Source: Oceanicoccus sp. KOV_DT_Chl (lineage in GTDB: Bacteria; Pseudomonadota; Gammaproteobacteria; Pseudomonadales; Dasaniaceae). Taken from it: DNA of 64,000 bases. Of the stretch, positions 38,242 through 47,859 are shown one piece after another. The first letter of the stretch is position 1. Every line of letters begins with the position of its first letter. The stretch is taken from NCBI RefSeq assembly GCF_900120175.1, contig NZ_FQLF01000002.1, positions 248,001 to 312,000 of the forward strand, given 5' to 3'. The position numbers and the translations under genes are program-made. Under the pieces are notes generated by a model that had not been told where the DNA came from, did no database searches, and saw nothing but the letters and a program-made list of their open reading frames with translations.

Positions 38242-39457
38242 TTAATTTGCCGTATCCGGCGGTTCAATGCCACGGATGATGGTATTCACCAGGCGCGCAT
38301 TGTCCCAACCGGGTTTTAGTGCCTGATATCCGGCAAATGGCCCCAGCCTGACGACTACCAAATCATGTTCAACGGAGACATAAACCCGCTGCCCGCTATA
38401 GCCCAACAATAAAAAAGGTCGTCTACGGCAAAGGCCTCTGATTGCCAATATTCATATGCGCCGGGTTTATCGGCTATCTTTTGGTCTGCAAACGCTTTTA
38501 AGTCTTTCCCCAGCCATGTGAAATACCCATAACTGCTATTCAATGTGGATGGCGTCAGCATAGCTGTGATCCAATCACGAGGAATAATCTGCTTGCCATT
38601 GAGCTCACCGCCATTTTTCATCAACAGACCGATCCGCGCCCAATCCTGAGCAGGTGCCAATAAACAACAGGCCGTCATTGCCAAGCCCTGCTCATGATCC
38701 AACCATACTTGCGCCGCTTGTCCGCCCATCGGCTGCCATAATTTTTCTTGTAGATAATCCCGGTAACGCATGCCGGTAGCACGCTCCAATAGCAACCCTA
38801 ATAATTGCGCATTGATATCGTTGTAATCATATGTTGCTTGCGGTTGCCAGCGCTGCACGGTGGTCAGCGCCACTCGCTCACGATCACCCGCGAACAAAAA
38901 CCGGAAGGCACTCTTGCCCGCAAACGGGTTGAGGCTAAAAGGATATTGCTCCAGACCACTGCTCATGGTCAATAAATCACGGATAGTGATAGCACCACGG
39001 GAGTCAGCTGCCCACTCGGGAAAATAACGCACCACCTTATCGTCGACCGAGCCAATCGCACCGTCAGCAATAGCGACACCTACTAGCAATGCCACCACTG
39101 TTTTATGCATGGACTGCGACTGCGTTAAACGATCACTATCCCAGCCCTCGTTATACCACTCGCGCTGAATTTGACCCGATGTATGACCAGCAAAGCAAAG
39201 GAATCAAATTCCCTGGCATACGCTTGCGCCTGATCCAACGCCCCCGCCGCAATCGTGCTCTGTTTCGCCTCCGGGATAATAAATGGCTCAGTACTGGCGA
39301 CCGTCTCAACCGGTTTATAATTCATATACGCGGGATCCAAATGCGTCACCAGATCCCACCAGCGCCGCCAGAATATGGGGTCTTGCCAATAACTCACATT
39401 TAAATGAACAAAAATCAGCAATAGTGCAGCGATAAAAACACGTTTTATAATTGTCAT
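38242..39457 (-). pseudogene. beta-lactamase-family serine hydrolase, two frameshifts as assembled
   Basis: Penicillin-binding/beta-lactamase fold hydrolase resembling 6-aminohexanoate-dimer hydrolase-type proteins. Three frames join into one protein of about 405 residues: a membrane anchor (FIAALLLIFVHLNVSYW), LLVIHRGQIQREWYNEG, the SxxK motif SMHKTVV, YDYNDINAQLLG with the catalytic Tyr, and a tail ending DDLFLLLGYSGQRVYV and onward. The breaks are at the CCC run 39175-39177 (adding one G on the coding strand) and the A6 run 38411-38416 (adding one T). Each repair restores expected family sequence with no other stop. It is probably a functional periplasmic hydrolase in the organism; substrate unknown. 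Confidence 0.82.
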
Positions 39458-39541
39458 TTTGAGAAGAATTTCGCCATTATTTACAAGAAGTCAGATGGCA
39501 CAGCATATAGAATTAAGCTTCGCGAACCAACTCAGGTAACC

Positions 39542-40981
39542 ATGCAAAGCATCCGCCAATTAATACCCCTTAGCCTTCTACTCCCGGTACTGTTACTGGC
39601 GCTTCTGGCTGGCTGCACAAAAACCGATCAAGCTCAACCCATCAAACAAAGCGGCAGCTTAAAAGTGATCACTCGCAACGGCCCTACCACTTACTTCGAA
39701 GATCGTAGCGGTCCTACCGGATTTGAATTTGAACTGGCCCATTTATTTGCCGATTATTTGGATGTGGAATTGGAACTGACTGTTGCCCATAGCCTTGAAG
39801 ATATTTTTACCGCACTCGAAAATAATGAAGCTCACCTGGCTGCTGCCGGTCTCACTGTCACCGCAGAGCGGTTAAAGCGATTAAATTTTTCCCCTGGTTA
39901 TATGGAGGTAAAACAATACGTCCTTTATCGCGCCGATCAGATTAAACCGCGCAGCATTAATGATTTAGTTGGGAAAAAAATTACCATCATGGCCAATAGC
40001 AGCCACGATGAAATCCTGCAGACAGCACAGCTACAGTACCCGGATTTACATTGGCGCAGCGCTACCGATGTTGAAACTATCGACTTACTGGAACTACTAG
40101 CTGACGCCGAAATTGACTACACCATTCTCGACTCCAATGAATATCTAGCCAACCGTGGGTTTTATCCACGCTTAAAAATTGGCTTTGAAATTGGAGAGCC
40201 GGGACAACTTGCCTGGGCTATTCCCGGTAACAACATTACGCCAGGGCTCAATCAGCAACTGGAAAAGTTTTTTGAAAAAATAACTAAAGATGGCAGGCTT
40301 AGGCATCTGGAAGAGCGTTTCTATGCCCACAGCAAACAAGTGGATACCATTGGTTCTCTCACCTTTAGCCAAGCAATGGAAAGACGACTTCCCAAATACC
40401 GCGATTTAATTCAACAAGTGGCAGAGGAATACCATATTGACTGGCGTCTATTGGCCGCCATTAGCTATCAGGAATCCTATTGGAACCCAAAAGCAAGATC
40501 GCCGACCGGCGTGCGTGGCATTATGATGCTAACACTGCCCACCGCCAAAGAAATGGGGATCAAAAACCGGCTCGATGCCGAACAAAGTCTTCGTGGTGGC
40601 GCCCGCTATTTTAATAAAATTCACAACCGAATCCCTGACCGAGTGGCGGAACCGGATCGTAGCTGGTTTGCACTGGCTGCATACAATGTAGGATTGGGGC
40701 ATTTGGAAGATGCAAGAATCATCACCCAACAACGCGGTGGCGATGCCGACAAATGGGCTGATGTAAAAGACAGTTTGCCGCTGCTAAGAAAGCGCAGCTG
40801 GTATAAAAATACCAAATATGGCTACGCCAGAGGAGATGAACCGGTGGGCTATGTTCATAACATTCGGCATTATTATAATTTACTAACCTGGGTAGACAGG
40901 TCTAAAGCCAGAACCCCACCACCGCAACAAGTTGAACAGTATCTACCGGAAAGTTTGCGCCAAAATTTTCAAGCGCTGTAA
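39542..40981 (+). CDS. mltF: membrane-bound lytic murein transglycosylase F
   Basis: Outer-membrane lipoprotein that cuts peptidoglycan to 1,6-anhydromuropeptides; 479 residues. A lipobox (LLALLAGC, near residue 28) is followed by a solute-binding-protein-3-like domain (about 40-265; GFEFELAHLFADYLDVELE) and an SLT domain (about 290-440) with the catalytic Glu in AAISYQESYWNP and the AAYNVGLGHLEDA motif. Its place next to purL matches E. coli, supporting the name. Confidence 0.96.
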   Translation: MQSIRQLIPLSLLLPVLLLALLAGCTKTDQAQPIKQSGSLKVITRNGPTTYFEDRSGPTGFEFELAHLFADYLDVELELTVAHSLEDIFTALENNEAHLAAAGLTVTAERLKRLNFSPGYMEVKQYVLYRADQIKPRSINDLVGKKITIMANSSHDEILQTAQLQYPDLHWRSATDVETIDLLELLADAEIDYTILDSNEYLANRGFYPRLKIGFEIGEPGQLAWAIPGNNITPGLNQQLEKFFEKITKDGRLRHLEERFYAHSKQVDTIGSLTFSQAMERRLPKYRDLIQQVAEEYHIDWRLLAAISYQESYWNPKARSPTGVRGIMMLTLPTAKEMGIKNRLDAEQSLRGGARYFNKIHNRIPDRVAEPDRSWFALAAYNVGLGHLEDARIITQQRGGDADKWADVKDSLPLLRKRSWYKNTKYGYARGDEPVGYVHNIRHYYNLLTWVDRSKARTPPPQQVEQYLPESLRQNFQAL

Positions 40982-40990
40982 AAACATCTA

Positions 40991-41404
40991 TCAGGAAGGA
41001 CTGCGTGCAAATCGCGGTATAGCATCTTCTATCTGTACCCAAGGTTGCGCGCTGTCACACCAAAAATGCATAGTAGGTTTAAGCCAGGAGTGATCATCCA
41101 GAGTACCGGCTTTTATTATTTCGAGATCCGGCGCACTCTCTACAATTGATAAAAGCGGAGAACCGCAGTTGCGGCAAAATTGCCGACGCACAACGCCGCC
41201 ACTCTCGCCCTTGTCCATATATTCAGCAACATTGTCTTTACCCTCAAAAACAACCGACTTCGCAGGCACACCAATGATGATAGAAAAAGCCGTTCCCGAT
41301 TGGCGCTGACAATTGCGGCAATGGCATACCGCCGTCATAATGGGCTCAGCAGCACAGTGATATTTAACCTGCCCGCATAAGCAGGCACCTGTCATTTTTG
41401 ACAT
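40991..41404 (-). CDS. GFA family (glutathione-dependent formaldehyde-activating-like) protein
   Basis: Zinc-binding protein of 137 residues (DUF636/GFA fold). The zinc ligands are visible as CLCGQVKY, CHCRNCQRQSG and FCRNCGSPL, seven cysteines in the usual spacing. Family members bind glutathione adducts; few have known function, so formaldehyde handling should not be assumed. It converges with mltF at a 9 nt gap and lies downstream of the carotenoid oxygenase on the same strand, 51 nt away, so the two may be co-transcribed. Confidence 0.88.
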   Translation of the reverse strand: MSKMTGACLCGQVKYHCAAEPIMTAVCHCRNCQRQSGTAFSIIIGVPAKSVVFEGKDNVAEYMDKGESGGVVRRQFCRNCGSPLLSIVESAPDLEIIKAGTLDDHSWLKPTMHFWCDSAQPWVQIEDAIPRFARSPS

Positions 41405-41455
41405 AGGAACTCCTTTAACACTATATACACAGTAAATGGTAGCAATCGACAGCCA

Positions 41456-42892
41456 CTAAAGCGTCATTCCATTCATCCAGTTGGCATGAAAACCATTTGG
41501 AACCCGCACCGGAATACTAATTTTTGCTAGCGGCCCCCGCGTTAAATCACCAGCACTTAAAATTGATAAATAAGCACCTTCTTCAGGACTATTGACATAA
41601 CACATCAAATAACCATCTTCTTCCTTCGCACTATCAGGGCTGGGAACATGCACAGGCTCACCCGCATTTGCACCCACGCCATAATCCCATAACTGAGAAT
41701 GGCCACTATCCATATCGTAGGCTATGGTAGCGTTATAACCATGATTGGGATCGTCAGCCCAACTTTGGGTAGACGCAGCCGCAAAACCATAACGATAGGA
41801 CTGACCGCAACGACGGCTATCCGCCCGGGGAAATTCACAATAGGTTGTCCCCAATTTTTCATCACTTAACGTCTGTGTCTTTAAGTTCAGAGTCAGTCGG
41901 TGCATATTGCGCATTTGTGCTTCCACACCTGTTCCCAAATCATTAGACACCGGCATGCTGTCCATCCAGACATAATCGATATACAAGTTCTCGCCACTTT
42001 GAAAACCATTGCAAAAATGCCAGCTAAAAAAAGTGGGGGCCTCGAACCATAGCGGCTCGCCCGCTTCGCGGTGAACTACAAAAATACGGGTCGCTCTATC
42101 GGCCTCCCAAACAAAAGGATTTTCACCTCTCATTGCCGCTTCAATATCCGGAAATGCAGGCGCAAAAAAGCCGACAATATAATCGCCGCAAATTTGCATA
42201 TCGTGAATCATTGCCCGCCGGTGCATACCATGAATGGGTATTGAGCGTTTATGACGACCGGATTTATCAAAAATCTGTACGGTAAAATACGGTGCAGAAA
42301 ACGTTTGAGTATTGGAAATAAGATCGCCGTTTCGACTGCAAATTTTAGGATGTGCAGTGAGTCCGTCACCTGCTTGCAACAAACCATCATAGTCGTATTC
42401 ACCGACAGTTGTTAAATCACTATTCAATAGATGAGGAAAGCCGGCCTCGAATAGCGCAAATAATTTATCACCGTGAAAAAGCACATTGGTATTTGCCGGA
42501 TTTTTCAGCGGGTTAGGCGAGCCACCCGCAGCAATGACCTCTTTATCAATGAGATGCGGTTTGCCGTGGCTGCCCCAACATGCGCGTTGAAATTGCGCCT
42601 CTATTTTAAACGATTGGGTCTGCACCCAACGGTTACGATAATGAACCCGACCATCTTTGATATAAATAGCATGAATCATTCCGTCCCCGTCAACAGGGTA
42701 GACATAATGATCGGGCTGCCATGCGACATTGGGGCCATTGCGCATAAAGGCCCCGGTGATATTAGCAGGGATGGTTCCTTCTACACGAAGCTCCCCTTCG
42801 CCCTCATTTAAAGTCGACTCTTCTAACACTGGCGCATAGTTTCCCTGTAAATAAGGAAACCGCAGCAAATCCATTTCAGGGCGGGTCGTCAT
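41456..42892 (-). CDS. carotenoid oxygenase family protein (carotenoid/stilbene cleavage)
   Basis: Non-haem iron dioxygenase of the RPE65/lignostilbene dioxygenase family, about 478 residues. The seven-bladed propeller carries four His iron ligands, seen in LTAHPKICSRNG, RRAMIHDMQI, FFSWHFCNGFQ and PNGFHANWM. The N-terminal block IPANITGAFMRNGPNVAW is the family signature. ATG 42892 has CGGAG upstream and is preferred over TTG 42898. It lies downstream of a TonB receptor on the same strand, which may import its substrate (apocarotenoid or stilbenoid); that is inference. An overlapping hairpin and promoter are described at 42923-42966. Confidence 0.9.
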   Translation of the reverse strand: MTTRPEMDLLRFPYLQGNYAPVLEESTLNEGEGELRVEGTIPANITGAFMRNGPNVAWQPDHYVYPVDGDGMIHAIYIKDGRVHYRNRWVQTQSFKIEAQFQRACWGSHGKPHLIDKEVIAAGGSPNPLKNPANTNVLFHGDKLFALFEAGFPHLLNSDLTTVGEYDYDGLLQAGDGLTAHPKICSRNGDLISNTQTFSAPYFTVQIFDKSGRHKRSIPIHGMHRRAMIHDMQICGDYIVGFFAPAFPDIEAAMRGENPFVWEADRATRIFVVHREAGEPLWFEAPTFFSWHFCNGFQSGENLYIDYVWMDSMPVSNDLGTGVEAQMRNMHRLTLNLKTQTLSDEKLGTTYCEFPRADSRRCGQSYRYGFAAASTQSWADDPNHGYNATIAYDMDSGHSQLWDYGVGANAGEPVHVPSPDSAKEEDGYLMCYVNSPEEGAYLSILSAGDLTRGPLAKISIPVRVPNGFHANWMNGMTL

Positions 42893-42922
42893 CAGCAAAA
42901 TGCTCCGTATTGAATTTGATTT

Positions 42923-42951
42923 AATATCTAGAAAAAGTTACCGCCTATCAA
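42923..42951 (-). promoter_or_regulatory. candidate sigma-70 promoter of the carotenoid oxygenase gene
   Basis: On the minus strand TTGATA (42951-42946) and GATATT (42928-42923) are separated by exactly 17 bases, 31 nt before the ATG. The -35 hexamer lies inside the strong dyad at 42937-42966, so a protein or RNA structure at that dyad could control this promoter. Confidence 0.45.
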
Positions 42952-42966
42952 TTGATGGGCGGTAAC
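42932..42966 (-). terminator. intrinsic terminator (or operator) between the TonB receptor and carotenoid oxygenase genes
   Basis: Arms GTTACCGCC (42937-42945) and GGCGGTAAC (42958-42966) are perfect 9-base complements. The inner ATCAATTGAT (42947-42956) is also self-complementary, giving a 30-base near-perfect dyad. On the minus strand it is followed by TTTTT (42936-42932), the form of an intrinsic terminator for the receptor transcript. Because it overlaps a candidate promoter it may instead, or also, be an operator. Confidence 0.7.
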
Positions 42967-43124
42967 AAGAGAAACCTCTCGCGAGGTGAGAAATAAAAAC
43001 GCGGCGATAGCAGCAGCGTGTATTTAACAAACCGGTTAAGTTCTAGCGGGACACCAGTAGTGACAAAAAACATCTGACGCCCTGATTGAAACTTATGCGG
43101 TTAAAAATATTAACCACACCCTCA

Positions 43125-45431
43125 CTAGAACTCGTAGGTTAACTCTACACCGTAGTTACGCGGAGCATTGTACTGACCAAAATGAGTAAACCCAGGGATG
43201 ATAACTACCCGCGCATAACGCTCATCGGTTAAATTACGTCCATAAATACTTAACTTATAGTTTTCCTTGAACCTTAAATCAGCACTCGCATTGTGTATGC
43301 CTTGCGAATCCACTTTACCTAAAGGGTGATTTCTAAATACCGTTTGGTACTCATCAGCCCAGCGGTAGTTATAGTGAAGACCCAATTCGCCAACGCTCAC
43401 ATCTGTCACATAATCTGCGCCAACAGCAATCGTTTTTTCGGGGGCATTACGAAGTTGTAAACCGGAATTATCAGTGGCAATACCATCACCACTGATATCA
43501 GCGACAAAATCGGAATACTCACTATCGAGATAACCGACATTCATATAGACACCTAAGCCGCTGCTCACCTGTGCCGTCAACTCCAACTCAAGACCTTGTA
43601 TTTCAACATCCGAGGCATTACGCACAACCGTATTAGCCGATAACTGCTCCTGGATAAGAACTTCTTCCTGCTTATCTTTGTAGTCACTCATGAAGGCAGT
43701 AACATTTAAACGTAAACGCTTATCGAGCCACTCACTTTTCATACCCAGTTCAATAGTCTCAACTGTTTCCGGGTCAAAAGCGTTACCATCAACCTGTGTC
43801 GAACGGGCAAAATAACCGCCACTCTTAAAGCCTTTTGCATAAGAACCAAAGAACATCAGATCATCGGTTAAGGTGTATTGCAACGCTACTCGCGGAGAGA
43901 ATTCCTGCCAATCGTCTTTAAATGTCTGCACCTCACCATCCGCAAAAAACAAGTTCACTAAGGGCTGCGAAGCGGACACCCACCCTGCATTACCGGCGGC
44001 ATACGTTTTTTCCTCGTCGGTGTAACGACCACCCAAATTCAATGTCAACTGATCAGTTAACTTCCAATCCAGACTGGCAAATGCAGAATATGCTGTATTG
44101 GTACCTTTATTATTGAGTGTCTGTGTCACATCACCAGGTGGCAGTGGTGCCCAACCGGGGAAACCAATTTGCGGGATAGGTGACATACCATCAGCACCAA
44201 AAAGAAACTCTTCGCCAGCACCAAAGCCAAGGTCAATCGGAATATAGAACCACATATCGAAGCCGGTTTGGGTCTGCTTATATTCTGAATCCCAGTAGTA
44301 CAACCCCGCCGTTACATTCATATTGTCATTGATATTGCCATTGATACGAAACTCCTGACTGAATTGTTCATACTCACTGGCACTCAATATATAAAGAAAC
44401 TCCACGCTACTGGAGTCATACTCTAAACGTGCATCCTCTTCGCGATCAACGGTCCCGGTAATCGAGGTTAGCTGCCAATCACCAATCAACCAGTTCATCG
44501 TTAAGCTGACAAAATCATTAGTCACTTCTGCACTGTTAGGTGCATTCATTGAACTATTATCTTCGCCGCTGTTTGGGTCGGTACCGAAACAAACTGCGCC
44601 ACCAGAAAGTAAACAAGGCACTGTCGTAGCATCATTGAAATTTGACCAGGCACCCCAGTCAGAATCATCTTCGATACGCTCAACGGTAAGAGCAACATTA
44701 AAGCTATCGGTAATATCAAAAGCCACAGTGGCACCTAGCTGCTGAAAATCAACGACACCAACATCCGTATCAGCCACGTCATTTTCCATATAGCCGTCAT
44801 GCTCGGACTTATTGGCATACAGTTTTAGACCACCCGTATCTGTGAGCGGGGTGTTAATTACCGCTTTAATTTCCTGCTTGTCCCAATCACCTACTCCCAG
44901 CTGTACCTTACCGCCAAACTCTTTAGTAGGTGCGGTACGAATGACATTGATCGCACCACCAATCGTATTTTTGCCAAATAAGGTACCCTGTGGCCCGCGC
45001 AATACTTCAATACGCTCAATATCAAAATTATTCAGAATCTGGCCCGCAGCGGTACCGATATAAACACCATCCAGAATCACGCCAACGGGTGGATCAAGAC
45101 TCTTATCCGGCTCCTGAAAACTGATACCCCGAATTGAAATAGACGCAGAAGTACTGGCTGGAGTCGAATCTATCGATACATTAGGCACAAAGTTCTGCAA
45201 ATCTTTCAGGTTTTGCACGGCTGAATTCTGCAACTGCCTGCCAATCGCGGTTACGGTAACCGGTACATCCTGCAAGGATTCCTGTCGTTTTCGAGCGGTA
45301 ACAATCACCTCTTCTAACTGAATTTGTTGTTCCTGAGCCTGAACAGCGAGCGGCACAGAGGCAACAGGCAGTGCAGCAGCACAGGCTAGAGCCAGAGTTT
45401 TAAGTTTGAATAATGGATTAGAGTTTTTCAT
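43125..45431 (-). CDS. TonB-dependent outer-membrane receptor
   Basis: Receptor of about 768 residues from ATG 45431, giving a clean signal peptide (MKNSNPLFKLKTLALACAAA to VQAQ). ATG 45446 is a close alternative; the open frame further upstream is not a believable export signal. A TonB-box-like EEVIVTARKR is followed by the plug (SISIRGISFQEPDKSLDPPV, IERIEVLRGPQGTLFGKNTIGG) and a barrel ending in NYGVELTYEF. It resembles receptors of sphingomonad and marine gammaproteobacterial type for hydrophobic or aromatic compounds rather than siderophores. A divergent TetR gene and a downstream carotenoid oxygenase suggest uptake of the oxygenase substrate. Confidence 0.92.
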   Translation of the reverse strand: MKNSNPLFKLKTLALACAAALPVASVPLAVQAQEQQIQLEEVIVTARKRQESLQDVPVTVTAIGRQLQNSAVQNLKDLQNFVPNVSIDSTPASTSASISIRGISFQEPDKSLDPPVGVILDGVYIGTAAGQILNNFDIERIEVLRGPQGTLFGKNTIGGAINVIRTAPTKEFGGKVQLGVGDWDKQEIKAVINTPLTDTGGLKLYANKSEHDGYMENDVADTDVGVVDFQQLGATVAFDITDSFNVALTVERIEDDSDWGAWSNFNDATTVPCLLSGGAVCFGTDPNSGEDNSSMNAPNSAEVTNDFVSLTMNWLIGDWQLTSITGTVDREEDARLEYDSSSVEFLYILSASEYEQFSQEFRINGNINDNMNVTAGLYYWDSEYKQTQTGFDMWFYIPIDLGFGAGEEFLFGADGMSPIPQIGFPGWAPLPPGDVTQTLNNKGTNTAYSAFASLDWKLTDQLTLNLGGRYTDEEKTYAAGNAGWVSASQPLVNLFFADGEVQTFKDDWQEFSPRVALQYTLTDDLMFFGSYAKGFKSGGYFARSTQVDGNAFDPETVETIELGMKSEWLDKRLRLNVTAFMSDYKDKQEEVLIQEQLSANTVVRNASDVEIQGLELELTAQVSSGLGVYMNVGYLDSEYSDFVADISGDGIATDNSGLQLRNAPEKTIAVGADYVTDVSVGELGLHYNYRWADEYQTVFRNHPLGKVDSQGIHNASADLRFKENYKLSIYGRNLTDERYARVVIIPGFTHFGQYNAPRNYGVELTYEF

Positions 45432-45585
45432 TTTTAGTTTTCTCATACCTCTTATTGAACCGACTGAATAGCAGAAATGCAGAGCTTTATTTGCATCGCT
45501 GCCCTTATTTTTGTAAAGACTTAACAGCAGAAAACAGAGTCTAAACCGAATAAAAAAAATATAAACAGTCATGGCGGTTTTTTTT

Positions 45586-45599
45586 AGCCATTTCTGGCT
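45586..45599. promoter_or_regulatory. dyad in the receptor/TetR divergent region, possible operator
   Basis: AGCCA (45586-45590) and TGGCT (45595-45599) form a dyad around TTTC, flanked on both sides by T-runs on the plus strand. It sits between the divergent receptor and TetR genes, where a TetR operator is expected. It also resembles a terminator, but no plus-strand gene reads into it. Confidence 0.3.
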
Positions 45600-45682
45600 T
45601 TTTTGACTGGGCATCGCCTTTCCGGTACCCTCGCGGCGGACTCCAGCAGACAATTATTCGCCATTAGAAGGAACGTGACCCA

Positions 45683-46381
45683 ATGTCACCCACAAAAGTA
45701 ATGCCAGACGAGAGCCCCGAGATCGCGCTAAATTGGCAAGCACAAAAAAGCGCTTTAACCAGAGATCGAATCCTGGACGCGACTATCAGCGGCTTTATTA
45801 AACTCGGGTATAACAAGCTCTCTACCACTCAAGTCGCAGATATGGCTGGCATATCACGGGGCGCAATGCGTCACCACTTCGATTCTAAAAAAGAGCTGAT
45901 TCAAGCAGCCATTGAGTATCTGCATCAAAAATTACTAGAGGAGTATCTGGAGAATATTTCGCTTATCCCTGAAGCACTTCACGGTAGCGGCCGGGCGCTT
46001 ATTCGTGCGCGGCTCGATGCCTTTTGGAATTATCTTAATAGTGACCTCAATCTGGTCTACCAAGAACTTACCATGACCGCCAGAACTGACCCTGAACTTA
46101 AGGACTCACTGGACAGATCAATCAAAAATTTTGATCAGATAGGTCGCCAATCGGTATTACGCTTATTCAGTGATTGGGAAGGAAAAGGTGAACGGCTATT
46201 TTTTATCATCGATACAAGCCGGGTAGTACTGGAAGGGCTGATTCGGGTGCAATGGCAAACTGCAGCTAATCGAGAGCAATTTATTGAACGCCAATTGCAT
46301 TATCTGACGCTCTGCATAGAACAAATCGTCAACGATGATGGCAACACGGAAATATCCCAATTTTTTAACGAATCAGAATAA
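45683..46381 (+). CDS. TetR/AcrR family transcriptional regulator
   Basis: One-component repressor of 232 residues. The N-terminal helix-turn-helix is RDRILDATISGFIKLGYNKL then TTQVADMAGISRGAMRHHF, followed by the linker DSKKELIQAAIEYL; the C-terminal ligand domain is all-helical and unassigned. It is divergent from the TonB receptor and probably controls it and itself. The inducer may be the compound the receptor imports; that is inference. Confidence 0.92.
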   Translation: MSPTKVMPDESPEIALNWQAQKSALTRDRILDATISGFIKLGYNKLSTTQVADMAGISRGAMRHHFDSKKELIQAAIEYLHQKLLEEYLENISLIPEALHGSGRALIRARLDAFWNYLNSDLNLVYQELTMTARTDPELKDSLDRSIKNFDQIGRQSVLRLFSDWEGKGERLFFIIDTSRVVLEGLIRVQWQTAANREQFIERQLHYLTLCIEQIVNDDGNTEISQFFNESE

Positions 46382-46447
46382 TCAAAGCTCTATAACAATT
46401 TTAGGCTTCGCCCTTTAAGTAGCCCATAATTACTGTGTATTTCAGGA

Positions 46448-47344
46448 TCACCACGCCGGTAACTCTTCAATAGTTTTTAACCATTGCTCCAACTCATCCA
46501 GCAAATGCTGCTGTTGTTTTTCAGACAAACTTTGCTGAAAGGCAATGGCCAAATCTATGCCGTGATTCATATTGTCAGTAGACACCTGCTGGTACTCCGC
46601 ACTCCATAAGCTTTGTGGCTCAACGAACAGCTGATGTATTTGCTGAGAAAATCCAGGCTCCGCCCTCGAGTTTAATGCCTGCATAAACTTTGTATTCCAG
46701 CGTTTTCTGCTTTCGAGCCAAAGCTCGCTTCCCGATACCTGCTGTTCCCAAGTTGCTATCATCCCCAACTGTTCTTTGCTGAGCTTTCCTAACATACTCG
46801 TAGCAAACTTTTTAACAGATTTAATCCTGCGACTGGATTGCTGGTCCGCACTCTCTTGTAAATATTTCTTTTCCAGCTTTTCGACCGCCGATGCTAAATT
46901 CTTCTCAACGTCCAACACTTGTTTATCACTTAAACTGGACAGCAAGGCCACCGCATCTGGCTGCACTCTGGTTAGTAACTGCGTGAACAGCACCTCTGTT
47001 TGGTCAACGCGCTGTACCAACAGCTCTCTAACCAGGGGTTGCTGTACATCCTCATGTAACTGTCGCAGCAAACCCGCATACTGTGGCACTAGCTCAGCGT
47101 GATGCCAGGCCAATAGCACCTGTACGCGCTGATCAAAATCCACCTGCTGCGACCTATCCCAGTCCACGTAATCATCCACTGACCAAGCTACGACCCAATC
47201 AAGAAAACGGTAAGACGCTTTAGCTGTGCAAGAAGTGACAAATATCGACGCTAACAACACCAAGCTGAGAACTTGAATACGCTTGGCTATTGGCGAACTG
47301 ACGACTGCAGTCAAGCGGGAAAAAACAGAGTGTATAAAGGCCAT
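46448..47344 (-). CDS. DUF6279 family lipoprotein
   Basis: Predicted lipoprotein of 298 residues, function unknown. A hydrophobic segment ending in the lipobox FVTSC (Cys near residue 39) is followed by the conserved start RFLDWVVAWSVDDYVDWDRSQQ. The rest is helical and rich in Gln, Leu and Glu (LSEKQQQHLLDELEQWLKTI). The family is widespread in gammaproteobacteria without a known role. It sits upstream of no obvious operon partner; the next minus-strand gene begins over 60 nt further on. Confidence 0.8.
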   Translation of the reverse strand: MAFIHSVFSRLTAVVSSPIAKRIQVLSLVLLASIFVTSCTAKASYRFLDWVVAWSVDDYVDWDRSQQVDFDQRVQVLLAWHHAELVPQYAGLLRQLHEDVQQPLVRELLVQRVDQTEVLFTQLLTRVQPDAVALLSSLSDKQVLDVEKNLASAVEKLEKKYLQESADQQSSRRIKSVKKFATSMLGKLSKEQLGMIATWEQQVSGSELWLESRKRWNTKFMQALNSRAEPGFSQQIHQLFVEPQSLWSAEYQQVSTDNMNHGIDLAIAFQQSLSEKQQQHLLDELEQWLKTIEELPAW

Positions 47345-47408
47345 AACAGATCTCTATAGAGTTACTAATTGCCACTCTTTTACGTACAGAAATCAAAAGT
47401 AGATGTGA

Positions 47409-47849
47409 TTATTTCACCAATAAAACAGCTTTGACAGAGGCGTCAACCAATTGGGCATCAATATAACCGATCATATTGGGATTTTGCGAAACTAATAACT
47501 TCACCTCACTATTATCCATAATAGACATTGGTGGCTCACCCTGACCAGTGAAAACTTGCCGCGCCCAATAGGCTTTTAACTGTGAAGCTGATTTATTGGC
47601 GGCGAGCCGATAAAACTCATCCCGCACCGAGCTTCCCGCTTGCTGATCCAGGGGAATTAATCGAGTACCATTGCGCAACTGCCGCGTCTTACCAAGAAAA
47701 ACATCAATCGCTTCACGCTGCGTGATAGCCGTCACAGCCGAGTCAGGGTGCACAATGACAGCAACATCAGCCATCAATGTGGAACAAGCAAATAATAAAA
47801 TCAAACCGAACAATGTTGTTTGCCGAGGGTGAAATTTAAATAACATCAT
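47409..47849 (-). CDS. phosphate-binding-like periplasmic protein (short PstS-type domain)
   Basis: Exported protein of about 146 residues with half of a type-2 periplasmic binding fold. A signal peptide (FGLILLFACSTLMA) is followed by VAVIVHPDSAVTAITQREAIDVFLGKTRQL, IPLDQQAGSSVRDEFYRL and NPNMIGYIDAQLVD, blocks found in short PstS-like proteins. The start is placed at ATG 47849 or 47846 just after a run of eight G on the coding strand. It begins 11 nt after the porin stop, so the two are almost surely co-transcribed. A role in phosphate or anion sensing is possible but not shown. Confidence 0.82.
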   Translation of the reverse strand: MMLFKFHPRQTTLFGLILLFACSTLMADVAVIVHPDSAVTAITQREAIDVFLGKTRQLRNGTRLIPLDQQAGSSVRDEFYRLAANKSASQLKAYWARQVFTGQGEPPMSIMDNSEVKLLVSQNPNMIGYIDAQLVDASVKAVLLVK

Positions 47850-47859
47850 TTCCCCCCCC

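Noticed and set aside
38242-38448. Small hypothetical protein after purL
   Set aside because: It continues the serine hydrolase once one T is added to the poly-T run.
45447-45653. Extended N-terminus of the second TonB receptor
   Set aside because: The extra 70 residues precede a perfect signal peptide and contain no export signal, so translation from the later Met is far more likely.
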